Position numbers and translations under genes: made by a program. Source: Macrolepiota albuminosa (taxonomy: Eukaryota; Basidiomycota; Agaricomycetes; Agaricales; Agaricaceae). From it: 64,000 nucleotides of DNA. Below the pieces are notes generated by a model. That model was given only the letters and a program-made list of their open reading frames with translations, was not told the DNA's origin and did no database searches. Below, one piece after another: positions 10,778-22,786 of this stretch. The stretch lies in assembly GCA_027475525.1 (NCBI GenBank), contig JAMWFC010000005.1, positions 434,001 to 498,000 of the forward strand, read 5' to 3'. Position 1 is the first letter of the stretch; every line of letters starts with the position of its first letter.

Positions 10778-11026
10778 CTACAGCATGGCGCTTCTGGTGG
10801 TACTAGTGGGCCAATATGAGGTGCAGGTATTGGTGCTATCTGTAGCCAGCCATGATGCAGGCTCATCAGCAGCGATAGGGGGAGTAATGCAAAGCAGAAG
10901 AGCGCGTACCGCCAACAGCGCATTGGTGTCGACTACAGGCCCAGCCTCATCGTCATCCTTGCCCTCAGCATCCCTCTTGGTATCCTCGCCTTCATCAGCA
11001 GACGACTTGGTAGAAGACAAGACCAT
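10778..11026 (-). CDS. Acidic open frame continuing exon 5 of the zinc-cluster gene past a TGA
   Basis: The frame is the same as exon 5 of the preceding gene (11428-11048). It includes SSADEGEDTKRDAEGKDDDEAG and ends with a Thr/Ser-rich tail. Its coding-like composition suggests the TGA at 11048 may interrupt a longer protein. Alternatively it is 3' untranslated sequence that happens to be open. Confidence 0.35.
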   Translation of the reverse strand: MVLSSTKSSADEGEDTKRDAEGKDDDEAGPVVDTNALLAVRALLLCITPPIAADEPASWLATDSTNTCTSYWPTSTTRSAML

Positions 11027-11047
11027 GGGAGTAGCAGGCGCTAGCTC

Positions 11048-12560
11048 TCAGCGCTTACCAGGACTCTTGCCAGGAGAGGCGACAACGGGCTTACGCTTCA
11101 AAGGGACGGGACGACGGGGAGAGCAGGCAAAGGGGGCTGCAACAGTGATACCATCTTGGGTGGTGGGAAGCGCTAGGCTTGCAGCGCTAATCACAGTGGG
11201 CTGACGGGTAGCGGCCAGATCGCATTGCTGCAGCATGAAGGCCCAGGCGTTACGAACTAAGACTGTGTGCTCGTAATTGCGTTGCATGATAGCGTCTCTA
11301 CTACGTTCACGAGTACAAATCCCATTGAAGGCACAGCCCTGTTTCAACACATCGCAGCGGTAGCAGGGAAGAGAGGCGGTAGGAAACCAGCAACCCTCAG
11401 GATCGTTCTCAGACCAGCATTTATTGCACTGAGAAAGAAGTTAGCGATGTCATCAACCTTTCAGGGACAAACAAGCACTTACCATGCCAATCTTTGCCCT
11501 AAAGGCATGGCGTTCCACGGGCGCCACTGTAACCTTCTTTTTAGCACTGAGTACTTGGACACTAGCCAGGAGGCCGGTATCAATAATGGTAGTATTGCAA
11601 CGAAGGCACAACAAATCATGAAGCTCCACATCGGTAAACATAGTCTGGTTGGGTGTCTAAGGAGGGCTCAATCAGGTGCTAGAGACAAGCAATCTTAAAA
11701 GAAAACACTTACGACATATAAAGGGGCAACGTGAGCAGGGAGATTGACCTGAGAAGCAAAGTTAATAGAAGAACTAGAGGCAAGAAAACAAGGACGTATG
11801 GTATGTTTAGGAGGGCTAGCGAGAGCAGGAGGCATGCGATTAATAACAACGGCAAAGTTATGGGGAGGAAGGCAAGAAATAGTATGGGTAGGTCCAGGCT
11901 GGGGCTTACTGGCAGTAATGGCAATCCGTTTGATGGCCAAGTGAGGAGGCGCAGTACAAGTGGAAGAAGCAACAATGGGTGCAGGACGAGCAGGAGAAGC
12001 ATCACCACGAAAAGGACTACCAAGAATGGGAGGAGGCAGAACAGAAACAGGAGCAGCAGGAGTGGCCAGAGTGGAAGGAATGGTAGGGGCCAACGGGGCA
12101 CTAGGAAGACTGGCGACAGTGGGCGACATAGCAACCGACTACTCAGGGTTAACATGGAAAATGTGAGGAAGAAGAGGAGGGAACTCACTTTGCCAACCTC
12201 AGTACTAGCCAGCAGGGCGTCAATCTTGTCAGATAGAGAAGGAGCCTAGTGTGGGCGCTGAACCTTAGCGCCACAAATCCAAAATCAAACCTAAAAACTT
12301 ACAAACAAGTCCGCGAACGGTAGTAACCAATTGGCACCCTCATATTCACGGTACCGAGCCATGCACCATTCACAAACCTTGACGCCCCACACCCAGGAAA
12401 TGTCAGAGCCGCGGACCATGAGCCAGTGCCAATAGAGTTGCATAATGCCAGTGATGGTTTGTGGCGCATCTGCGGGACCGACAGACTTAGCGCAATCGAA
12501 TAAATAGGAGGCCTTAGCCAGGAAATTGCGGAGAGCAGAGGCATCGAAAGGAGTGGACAT
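11048..12560 (-). CDS. Five-exon gene, Zn2Cys6-like cysteine cluster protein
   Basis: Spliced model: exons 12560-12303, 12245-12189, 12138-11713, 11644-11483 and 11428-11048. All introns are GT-AG and phase 0, giving 427 residues with no stop. The N-terminal 86 residues form a Trp-rich segment (QLYWHWLMVRGSDISWVWG), the middle is Pro/Ala/Ser-rich, and exon 4 has LLCLRCNTT. Exon 5 opens directly with the cluster CX2CX8CX8CX2CX6C (CNKC ... CYRCDVLKQGC), close to the Zn(II)2Cys6 DNA-binding pattern but placed late in the protein. Basic PVPLKRKP follows. The TGA at 11048 is followed in the same frame by an acidic stretch (10778-11026). A similar gene lies at 54831. Whether it is a host or an element gene is unknown. 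Confidence 0.65.
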
Positions 12561-12599
12561 GCTGGAAAGATGGGAAGGAAAACACAGGAAGGTGAAGTG

Positions 12600-14290
12600 C
12601 TGAAAACGACTTTTATAATGTGCCGGCGGCATTATACGGACCGTAGCGCAGTCAAATTAATGACGGCGTTTGACTGAGGACAGTCAATTTTTCAGTTGGG
12701 GGGAGATGATAGGCTTCTACTCGGACTGAGCACATCAAGGGACATTATAGTCCAACCAACACTTGACGTACTGAGGACTATAGCGACCAGTTGGGAATAT
12801 AGAGCAGCCCTAGCTCTGGCAACCTACTACAGGATTTAGACATTTATCCTAACCACTAGCTACCAAGCCTTCAGCACACTCCATTCACCTATCCCAAGGA
12901 TGAAGGAGGCTCATAACATATAGCGCTAACACGATGGCGGGAGAGGACTCTAACTAAACCCCGATCACTTCCAGAAGGAGCCAGCAGCAGGCGCTGCCAT
13001 TTGACGAGGCACTTCAATCAGAAGTCTAAAAGGATCAATGACGGCGGCACTGGATATACTTAAATCCAACATCTGGACCTGTCAGGAACTAATACAATGT
13101 GTAGCACTGACACTAGCACTCACGGCGTCTGTCGAGGATTTTCCAACCATACCCCGAAACAGCCTGGCCAATTGGAGTTATAATAAAAGTGAGCAGACTC
13201 ATGCAATTCTAAGCCAATATAGAGTTGCTGCTGGTCGCCGTGGGTCAGAACGCCATTGGTCGCCGTCATCCATGTGCAAAAAGTTGCCATTAGAGGAAAC
13301 CACGAGGAGAGGCGCTAGGAGGTAGCACCACAGATGGACTTGTATCTTGGCAAACACGGTAGTGCATAGTATATAAAATAGCTACTTTACATGTATATAA
13401 CAACAAATTGTAACCCCTTGCACACAGACAGTTACACTGAGCATTCCAATCACACTAGCTTCCTTTGACTTCGTCACTAAGTCAGGCGCTAGCTTCGTCT
13501 ATCTCGTCTTTGTCGTTTATGGTGCCACCTATGGGCACAATACGCTGTGCTACTCGTCCTTTCTTCAATATCTCTGTCTAAACTACGACGCTTACCGTCT
13601 GCCAGGTAGCCCCTGAAGCGCTATAATCTAGCGCATCGTTTTACCACCTCCACTCGAGCACACCGGGACCCTGTCAGGACTCCTCACAACTACGCACGCC
13701 AAGCGCTGGAGACGGCGTTGTACTGCGTATACGTCCAGCGCACCCAACCACAGTTGGCGTCATCAGCGCCGCACGCCAAGCGCTGGAGACGGCGTTGTAC
13801 TGCGTATACGTCCAGCGCACCCAACCACAGTTGGCGTCATCAGCGCTAAATGTATTGAGAGGAGTCCTGGACAGGTCTCAGAGATCACGTCTGTAAAATA
13901 ACAAAACGTTGGGAAGAGGGTCAGCAAGAGTCAAGCGCTAAAGATAAAAAGCACCTGTGGAAGGAGCAGTAAGTGAGCATGGCAGGACAAGCAGCAAGAA
14001 CACAATAAGCTTAGCAATTCCTAAGCAACGTTAATGCTTGCCATAAATGTAAGGCACAAAGGTTCCATTAGATAGCAATAGTCTATAACTGCTGACTACT
14101 TCAACATTGCTGACTGCAAATAAAATCTAGACCATAAGGGGAGACTAGAGTGAGTGGAGGCAAGAAACTCTGTTTTGCTAGGTATGCACAAATCAGTAAG
14201 TACTTTTTATACTACAAGGAGTTCACCGTTGCCAAGTAACTAATAATGCCAAAGTGCAGTGAAGTAGAAAATTTTATAGGGTAGCTCCAA
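12600..14290. other. Region without recognisable genes
   Basis: No convincing frame is found on either strand. It holds scattered GCGCTA words, several short pyrimidine-rich stretches and one 77-bp duplication (13693-13846). Nothing else was recognised. Confidence 0.5.
13693..13846. repeat. 77-bp tandem duplication (assembly-type)
   Basis: Offset 77 bp in non-coding DNA. Confidence 0.85.
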
Positions 14291-14592
14291 TGGTTTCAGA
14301 TCCCTACTGTCTATTCAATGCATTAAGCGGTGCCAGGCAGCAGATCGCAATGCTAAACTATCAATCTATCAAACCTTCTGTCTGTTCAATATGCTAAGCA
14401 ATGTCAGGTGCTAAATCAAGGCACTAAGCGCTGTCAAATGCCAAGCTGTCCATCATTTTTGATAGATCATTTGTCTTCTCACTAAGCACTGTCATCAGTG
14501 ACTGATGCCATCTGTCAGTTGTCATTCTGTTTGCCATTGGCACTATTATTAATTGGATCTGCTTCTTGCTGTGCATGGCCATCAAATATTGG

Positions 14593-15191
14593 TCAGATAG
14601 CACATGCTAAGGTATTCCAAGCCAGTGCCATGCTGCCATGGCCTGCCATTGATGCACTGATCCTGTATGAGGTCCTATGAATATCAGAGTACCAGATGGT
14701 AACCCTATTTAGTAGCTCTAAACTGTGAACAATACATAAATTACTGTTCTGCTTGAGGACACAAAACCAGCAGGAGCAGTAAGAGCTGTTAGATAGCTTG
14801 TATATGCCAGCCTGTATCTTGGTGCAGATAATCTGACAGACTTTGGCCTCAATATCAGGCAGCAAAGATCTATTGTGTTCAGTCCATGGGACATGAGGAA
14901 TAGTAGGGATTACTACTAGCAAAAAGAAGTCTGGGTGCAGGCTGCTGTGCTCAGAGTCTTCCTGAGCAAAGGCTTGATTTTGCTTAGTGATAAGGTTGGT
15001 AAAAACATGTATTTTGTCTTTAGTGAAAAAGCTGGTGTCATAATTCTTAGCAAATTGTTGCTAGTGCTTGGCAGTAAATTGTCCTGTTGGTTGAAAAGGT
15101 GGCAGATGCAGGGTAAAAGTTGGGATGTCAACAAAGGAGTTGCCAAGAATGTAGTGTTTGATTTGAAAGGCTTCAGGCAAGTAGACGGCAA
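14593..15191 (-). pseudogene. Decayed gypsy pol fragment (protease/RT N-terminal part)
   Basis: The 14922-14593 frame shows the gypsy RT start region: EAKVCQIICTKI, KLSNSSYCSCWFCVLKQ and CIVHSLELLNRVTI. Functional relatives have Arg where this copy has Cys (SSYRSRWFCVLK, RIVHSLEPLN), as expected from CGN to TGN changes. The preceding frame 15191-14916 is probably the upstream linker. No YxDD box or RNase H is recognisable downstream. It is a dead remnant of a family different from G1 and G2. Confidence 0.6.
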
Positions 15192-15691
15192 TGAGTTTTA
15201 ATTTTAGTGCAACTGGCTTGTATTTCTTTTTGACTTATACCTCTTTCCTTTGAGGAGCATTTATGGAGATAGCATTGGCAATGAAATTGGCAGAGAAAGT
15301 GTTAGTGCTAAGAGTAACTGGAGGGTTGGTATTGACAGAAAAACCAGAAAGAGTATCATCCAATTTATTGACCTTGGTAATGATTATTGCTAAGGGTCAT
15401 TGAGGGGTAACTGCCATCTTGACCTAGTTGCAGATGTCTGGTACAATGCTGCAGAGCTTCTTTACAGACAAGGTAACAGGAGCTTTTATAATGCAGATAA
15501 AGATATTTTTTGATGTCAAAGATGGGTGCAGTAGGATGGTAACCTTCTTCAGGGCATTTTTTTGGTGTGGAAAAGTTATGTTGGGCAGGAGCATGATATC
15601 TATCAGATAGACCTGCATAAAAATGAAGAGGCAGCAAGAAAATAAACCTTTTTAATGCTGCTGATGTGCTAAGGGAATGATACTTCAATAG

Positions 15692-16330
15692 TTGGCAAAC
15701 AAGGTGCCAGGAACTGCCAAGAGTCTATATATAGTCTCCTCAAAACAAGAAGTCTCTTTGCCTTTCAAAAAGAAAGGCAAAGCTAAGTGCACTCAAATGA
15801 GGTCCCCTTCCCCTACTCCTCAGGATGTGGATATGGCACTTGCTGCCAGCCAGCTGCTTTCAAAAGACAGTGAGACTAGTCCCAGTCACTTGCTGTCCTC
15901 TATCCACTTGGAGAGGCATCTTTATTTACTGAAGACTCTGGGGAGGCTGCAGCAACAGCACCAGTGGCAAGAATGAGCAGGAAGAAGGTGAGAGAGGAGG
16001 TGAGAAGGCAGAGGATGTGGTAGTGGTAGGCAGCAACAAGGACATGGCAGGGGAGGAAGACAAGGAAGTTGAGAAGGCAGAGAGAGCAGCAGTGGCAGCA
16101 CCAAGGAGTGAGGAGAGTAATAAAGAATGGCAAGGCCCCAACAAGAAAGAAATGCTCTGGGAGGAGCTCAATTGGCAGTGGCTACCACTTTACAGTGCCA
16201 CTGCCCCTTGGGCCTAGGAAGTATCAGACAAGGAGGAAGTTGCTGGACTAGAGCCCTGTCAAGCTATAGTCACTAGGGTGGACCCCACTTGGACCCCCCA
16301 GCCCATGACATGCATCAATGGTGATGCATT
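15692..16330 (+). pseudogene. Decayed coding-like stretch, unidentified
   Basis: Frames 15692-15976 and 16017-16217 on the plus strand are Ser/Gln/Glu-rich (SPSPTPQDVDMALAASQLL, then glutamate-rich helices). They are followed at about 16280 by a WTPQP-type segment often seen in basidiomycete element-associated proteins. Several stops interrupt it. It may be an old gag or zinc-cluster relative, but the evidence is weak. Confidence 0.25.
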
Positions 16331-18170
16331 TTAATAGTTGGGACAGGATCTAGTATACCCAGTGGTAGCACTTTATCCTTAGGATATGCTAGAGCAGTTT
16401 GCTGGGAGAGCAGCAAGGATGGAGGTCTTTGAGTGAGAGTAATGTCAGGTTTGACTGACAATGGGGGCTTCCAATTGCAAGCAGGTCCTTACTACTCAAA
16501 GTCTACAAAATGTCTCCAGGCCATGGTGGGTGAGCTCCAGAGCTTTGAGTAGGGCATGAGGATGCTCCAGAGCATACATAGAGCACTGGAGTTCAAAAGA
16601 GTGAGTAGGCAGGATCCTCAGCTAAGTCTAAGAAGCAACAAAGAGAAGTGGAGCTGAGAAGGGCAAAAAAACAATGAGGAGGAGATTGGGAGGAAGACTG
16701 AGACCAGGAAATGGAAGAGAAGATTGAAGTAAGACTACACTAATTTGTTCATGTGCCCTTTGATTGACTGGTATGCATTGACTGGCATGCTTTGACTGGC
16801 ACGCTTAATTTCCACACGTGCTCTTGAAATTAGTATGCACTTTGCAACTTAAAGTTTACTAACCCAGGTTTTGTCTTAGAACCCCCAGTTCTTGACTCAA
16901 TCCTAACCCCATCACTCTCTCCACTCCCCTGATCCCCAGACTAAGTCCCTCACCCTGGGAACCCCTTGTTTGCATCTTGAACCCTGGAGCATGGTCCAGA
17001 GTTCCAGACACCTGAGTACATGTAGATCAAGTCCACCTTGTAAGGGTGTTGCTTTCTCAAAAAAGCTCCTGACTCAGTGGAACCTGACACAGAAGTTAGG
17101 GCAATATCAAGTCTACCTGTAATGAGCTACTGATTATTAGTTAAATACCTACAGTGGGTAGGTTCTGGGCCAACTGAGTGAGGTCCAGAGCTGCATGCCA
17201 TGTAGTTAGTCCTGTGCAGTGTATTGCTTGGATATGAGTCCAAGTATGGGTGTGGCACCTTCCAGGCTGATTGGAATAGTGTCGATCAGTGGCTGAACAA
17301 TGGAGCAGGGGTGCCAAAGTAGTTGGTTGGTCCTAGCACATGAGAGAGCTGGTGCTGATTAGATGTCTGGAGTATGCCTGGAGCTCTGGGGCCAGGTCAG
17401 GGGTCAGCATAAGGTGGCAATATAAAATGGCAGTGTAAGGTGGTCAGGAGTTAGCATAAGGTGCTGGTCTTGACAAGCAGAAATGAGTCTGAGCACAGCT
17501 CATGGCACTCTGGCTCTGATGTTTCAATTTAGCATGCAGTCTTGCCATTCTGCAAGACTACCAAGCAGACTGCCAGAACACCCTTGATTGGCAGACCTCT
17601 AATGCCATTGAGCCTGGGGACCTGTTACCACTTTGCAATGCCTTGTTGCTACCTTCAGATGACAGCTTGCTGATGGACAATGAGAGTAAGTAGACAGACT
17701 ATAGAGTAGATTAGCTGTCATATATATCTTTTTATACACTTGCCATGCTCTGTATATAACCTTTGGAGGGGTTTTTAATAAGTACAATCAGGGGTAAGTA
17801 ACTTTAAAGGAAGTATCAGAAATTGAGTCCAAGAGATAAAGTGAAGTGGAATAGAACAGCAAGGAATCAAGTATAGTCTGGCAAGAGAGGCAGTAAATGA
17901 GGGACTTAGCAAAACTTTAAGTTAAAGGGAAACACTCAGTAAATCATCATAGCAAAAAACTTTTGGCAAGAGTCACACAAGATGCTAGGCATTGGCAAAA
18001 AACCCTTGGCAAGAGTTGTGCAAGGTGCTAAGCATTGGTGACATGCTAATGCTGTATCTTGATTATATAAGAAAAATATCTGTGAAGTATAGTACAGTAA
18101 GCTGTTTAGCAAGGAAATTAAAGTAAAGTAAGTAAATGAGAGAAGGAGCTTATCAAGGTTTTATAATATT
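16330..18170. other. Region without recognisable genes
   Basis: Moderately AT-rich DNA with no open frame above about 60 codons that reads like protein. It probably consists of decayed element sequence between two gypsy remnants. Nothing definite was recognised. Confidence 0.45.
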
Positions 18171-18171
18171 T

Positions 18172-18999
18172 TTAGTCATTTTCTTCTTCTGAGATAGTTA
18201 GCAAGTTGTTGTTGTCTAATAACTCTGTTTCTTTAAGCTCCCGGAGCTTGACAGTATTGATATCTAACACCTCAAGCAGCAAGTCAATGTGTTCTCTAGT
18301 GAGGTATGGCAGTAAGCAGAAGATGGCAACTGGTCTGTGGAGTACTGATCCATCTAGTTCACAAAGGATATAAGCACCTCCATGGTTACAGGAAATAACT
18401 ACCAATAGCCCCAAGTAGTGTGGGTGCATCTTCTTGTTATATGAGGTCTCAATCTTGGAGTTGCATATAAGTACTAGCACACCTCACAGAAAGTTGTAGT
18501 CCTTGATAGTAGTACTATAGTCAGCCTCAAACCTAAGTGCAGCTTGGCAATCAGCAGCAAAGACAATCTCATGAAGTCATTCCAAGTCCTCACATCATCT
18601 CTGGAGGTCAAGAGCACATCTGGCAATCAAGTAAGTAGTTGCTAAGATGCTGTTGGATTCTGGCTAGTAATAAGTTGCTTTGATGATGTTGGCAGGGAGC
18701 AGGGAATAGATGCCAGTAGCTGCATAATAGGGAGAACAACCCATGCACTTACAGATAGTGACTCTTTCCAACCAAAAGACTGAGTATGTCACCTTACTCT
18801 AACAGAACTTGTCACCATTGACTGCTTTGAAGAGCACTTGCCACACATCAAAATGAGGCCATTCCACCAAGCTGTTAGCATGCTTGTTGTAGCTAGAGAC
18901 CCAGATATGGTAGATATTGTACTTCTTGGCAAGGTAAGTTAAAGCTTTAATGATAGGTGCACTATTATTGTAGCGGCGCACGTGTGCGCCGGTCCCCAA
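18172..18999 (-). pseudogene. Decayed gypsy integrase fragment
   Basis: The right part (about 18966-18800) reads APIIKALTYLAKKY, VSSYNKHANSLVEW and FDVWQVLFKAV, matching the integrase core of a basidiomycete gypsy family that has G, R and R at positions now S, W and W (NGLVERPHFDVRQ). The left frame 18480-18172 reads LGLLVVISCNHGGAYIL, CELDGSVLHRPVA and FCLLPYLTREHIDLL, the polyprotein C-terminus of the same family. The middle is full of stops. The integrase homology stops abruptly at 18968, where a repeated element terminus begins. Confidence 0.65.
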
Positions 19000-19010
19000 C
19001 TCTTACATAC
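18968..19010 (+). repeat. Element terminus, left-type, copy 1
   Basis: Starts TTGTAGCGGCGCACG and continues with GCCGGTCCCCAACTC and then TTTCTTTTTC. It shares its layout with 24561 (same orientation) and, reversed, with 29800-29835 and 30427-30459. It abuts the interrupted gypsy integrase reading, so it looks like the edge of an insertion. It differs from the consensus TCGTAG by a C-to-T change at a CpG. Confidence 0.5.
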
Positions 19011-20860
19011 ATGTTTCTTTTTCTTTTATTACTTTTTATTTTATTACTTGTATATATGTACTCTTCTCTTTGTTTTTTATTTTCTTTATTACTTCATTAT
19101 TATTATATATGGTTATACAGTAATTTATGTATGTATAGATATAATAATGATAAATGATATGATATGATACATACATTAAGTGGTACAATATATGTAATAT
19201 ATATTATATTGTTATATAATAATAAATAAATAAATAAAATAAAATCTGTTTGAAAAAAACATATAGTGTATTGTAATCGTGAAAATGAAAGTTAACTTAC
19301 CTACAAAAAGAAAGTAATATTACTTATTGATGTGTCATTATCATTTTGTGTTGTAATATACGCGCACTTGTAATAAAATGAGTTCGAAGTAAACTTGAAG
19401 AATAAATGAAGACTTACAACGATTTTCAAAGCTGTGTTGAAAATATGGTGTTGAGTTACATGGCTGGGAATGACATGCTTGACAATGATATTTTCCACTA
19501 TCCAGCTGTATGAATTGCCCAAATATGCATAAGTGAACACTTTGTCAAGGTATTGATTGTTGTCGCTACGATGTACGTAAAAGGCGGCGACTAATTGTTG
19601 GTTCGTATCAAATCCTTTTAGGGTGAGGTGTCACACATGCGAGTCATGATGGGTATAAGAGCTGACATTAAAAAGATACAATATGTAAAAAAAAAGCGCT
19701 AATATAAAGTAAAATAGAAAAACTCACCAAAATACTAGATTTTTGATATTATAACCACTTAAAATGTTGAAGTACTGTCTAGTGACAATGGTAAACCCAA
19801 CGTCTGCAATTTCTCTCATTCATCTTCCATAGAAGGAGTAGGTAGACAGTACTGTCTAGTGACAATGGTAAACCCAACGTCTGCAATTTCTCTCATTCAT
19901 CTTCCATAGAAGGAGTAGGTAGACATGCGTGGATGCCAACACTGTATATCATCAACGTGTGGAAGTTCAGACATGGATGTTGTGTGAAGACATTGTTCAA
20001 TGTTTATACACCAAAAAAAAGTAAACGTATATGAAGTGATGTTAAGAGGAAATATCGACAGCATACGGTTATTTTCGTATAAGTGAGTGAGTGTTCACTA
20101 AAGTCATACTTAATGTCACAACTGAACATCTTGGTTGTTTTAGCAGGTTGGTATATATAAGGCTTCATTGCATAGTTGTTCGAGTAATACAACAGTTTTT
20201 CCATGGTTGCATTTGCAGAAAAGATTTGTTTCAAGCTGCATAGATCCATAGATTGAACAGGCTGAAGTCATACTTACATTGTACTAATTGCCAGAATTTT
20301 ACCTATCAAAGCATTCTAGCTCACAACAAGTAGTAATAAGTACCAAGTTGAACCACAGTGATTGATAGTGTTTGCTTTTAGTAGGTATCCATTGAGTGAG
20401 TACACGACAACATAGACTGACAGTACCAGTTTGTTATAGCAGAAGAAGCAACGAGGATATAGCATTTCCAGAGTTGTGCAGTAACATGACCTATGAGCAA
20501 GCTCGCAGTAAGATAGTTTAAAATCAAAAATTTAAAAAAAAGACAGGGAGGAAAGAAAGAGACGTATGTATTATATATAATGATGATCATTATATACAAT
20601 AATAATAATAAAATCATTATATAATTGTTCATGTGGACAAACACTTATGTAATGATTGGTCAAAAGACAACATCACATGTCATTAAGTCGGAATATTGTT
20701 TCAAACTTTACATGCATGATCTACATTTCATATCATTGTATCACAATCCCATGGTTACATTGTCTTTCATCATCATCTATACTCGAGACTCCTGGACAAC
20801 ACTAAGGTTCTTGTTGACTTTATTCTCAGTAGCTATGATTGTACACATGTGAGCACGAGG
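19000..20860. other. AT-rich region, no recognisable gene
   Basis: Strongly AT-rich with TA and TTA microsatellites near 19080-19240 and 20570-20620 and one 77-bp duplication (19771-19924). The open frames here (e.g. 19301-19540 and 20378-20644) are compositionally unlike proteins. It probably belongs to the insertion that begins at 18968. Confidence 0.45.
19771..19924. repeat. 77-bp tandem duplication (assembly-type)
   Basis: Offset 77 bp, identical copies, non-coding. Confidence 0.85.
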
Positions 20861-20861
20861 C

Positions 20862-21308
20862 ATGTATATCAGCTGTGCTGTTTTCATCAATGACGAACAT
20901 GATGATGTCCTAGAGTTCAAGAGATATTGCCTGTTTCATCCTGTAAGCGTTCTAGCCATCCCCAGGTCAACGTTCAACATTCACCCCTCACCAACTCCGT
21001 GTTTAAGTACACAGTGGCTTGTGCTACTATCTGTGACCTCGCCGTTGGCTGACGCACTTGTGTGTGTATTTCCAGGCGCTTCTCTAGCTCCAGCTGTAGG
21101 CACCTCTGTCTCTGTCTCTGTTTCTGGTACAACAAGCAAGATAGATGCTGAGAAGAAGACTCAAAAGAGGTGGAGAAAGGTGCTCATGTCTGTGCCTGTT
21201 TTCTTGTTCCTGTTGTCAAAACTAAAGCCAAAGCAAAACTTGATGCATCTATCAAAGTCAAAGCCTCACTTTGATGCTCACACTCAGAGTCATGTTCACA
21301 TCATGTGA
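20862..21308 (+). CDS. Hypothetical open frame, 148 codons
   Basis: A single frame with a hydrophobic middle (WLVLLSVTSPLADALVCVF), a Ser/Val repeat (SVSVSVSG) and a Lys-rich tail with two KPKQ/SKPH-like stretches. No motif is recognised and no splice signals support a longer gene. It may be chance or decayed. Confidence 0.2.
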   Translation: MYISCAVFINDEHDDVLEFKRYCLFHPVSVLAIPRSTFNIHPSPTPCLSTQWLVLLSVTSPLADALVCVFPGASLAPAVGTSVSVSVSGTTSKIDAEKKTQKRWRKVLMSVPVFLFLLSKLKPKQNLMHLSKSKPHFDAHTQSHVHIM

Positions 21309-21638
21309 AGATCACAAATAAACAGATGGGCCATATCATTGACAATAGATCGTCCAGTCCTTCATCACATGGATCAAAATACTTGATTATTTTTTAGTAA
21401 AGCATACACAGCGTGTTTTTATAAGCAACTATAGATATTCTCATCATAAGGATAATTGTTGTTGTATTCCAGTCTGCTATGCTAATCTAGTAATTCAAGA
21501 TGTGCAATTCAATGCTATCATATCAAGATTTGGAAACACCATAGCACTCTTTCGTGTCAGAGTCCATATTATGGAAAGAGCGGCTTCTGTCATAATTAGT
21601 CTGTATGGCTTCCATTATAATTAGTTTGTATAGGCATG

Positions 21639-21840
21639 TTAGATGTTGTCATTGTCTTTTTTTTTTTTGGAGTAGCGTTTGGTATTAGATCTTGTCATTG
21701 TCTTTTTTTTTTTTTGGAGTAGCATTTGGTATTAGACCTTGTCATTGTTTTTTTTTTTTTTGGAGAGCATTTGGTTTGATGTTAGACCTTGACATTGTTT
21801 TTTTTTTTTTTTTTTTTTGGAGTAGCGTTTGGTTTGGTGG
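21639..21840. repeat. Poly-T minisatellite, about four units
   Basis: Units of roughly 47-58 bp begin TTAGA(T/C)(G/C)TTG, contain a T run of about 12 to 22, and end GGAGTAGCGTTTGGT or a variant. Four consecutive units differ mainly in T-run length and a few substitutions. Confidence 0.8.
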
Positions 21841-22014
21841 TGTAGTCTGTGCCATAGATATGTTTTTTTTTGGCTCTGTTTATTTATGTACAGTGTGGAT
21901 GAAATTTTGTTTTTTATGTACAGTTTAGACTACATATACCGGGTAACTGTATATGCATAGAACAAACATGATAGTTCTTGTATATGTCAGTATAGTAGTA
22001 CCGTCATCGTCATC

Positions 22015-22505
22015 TTAATCGTCACTTTCTGACAAGTATGTGTCCATGAGATATTTGTTGATATTTATTAACTCTTGGCAGTGGGACTCTAGTGCAATCA
22101 GCATTAGCTATTATCATTTAGTTTAAATGTGATGTTACTTACCTATTTTTTGTACTAGAGTCATCAACTGTTCATTCTTCATTTTTACTTCGTTGATGGC
22201 TGCATCTGATAAGTAAGGCTGTAATGTCAGTATGTCAGTAGAAAATTTAATATTGAGAATGGTGCTTGCCTGCATTATCAATGGCTTTTTCTGCATAGGC
22301 TAAAAGGCTGTACACTGTGTAAATAATCAATCAAGGTCATATTCAAAAGAAGCAATAAATAAGATTGTCACATACATCTTTTGTTATTTTTCATCATGGC
22401 ACGATACTTTTCTGTCATGGACTTTGGCTCCATCTTTGTATCTCTGTCGATTGAAGATGAGGAGTTGGCTGGTGTAGAAGATTGTTGGTTCTGATTTGTA
22501 TTCAT
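22015..22505 (-). CDS. Four-exon gene, small coiled-coil protein, unknown
   Basis: Spliced model: exons 22505-22376, 22314-22270, 22205-22143 and 22088-22015 give an open 103-residue protein. The start chosen is the ATG at 22505. The N-terminal 25 residues are Gln/Ser/Thr-rich. The rest is predicted helical with heptad-like spacing (TEKYRAMMKNNKRLYSLL, EVKMKNEQLMTLVQKI) and ends acidic. Intron 2 would use a GC-AG donor and the others GT-AG. Length and helical content resemble small subunits of vesicle or nuclear complexes, but I cannot assign one. Confidence 0.45.
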
Positions 22506-22786
22506 GAGAGGAGATGTGAGTCGCAAATGGAGTGTTGAGATGTGTTTTAATAGTGGTTGCCTCATGTCAGTGATTGAGATATGTTTGTACATTGTACCGG
22601 TATATTGTATGGTTGCAAAAGACTTCTACAGAAATCATGAGATCGATGGTGATAATGTCAATTGAATTAGGTTACTAGTATACTAAGGGGTATTTTTCAA
22701 CTTTATTTATAAAAATAGCAATTGCAGAAAAGGTAATGGATGTACTTAATAGTCTGAGAAGCTCATGCCATATGTTCAGTCCTGAG

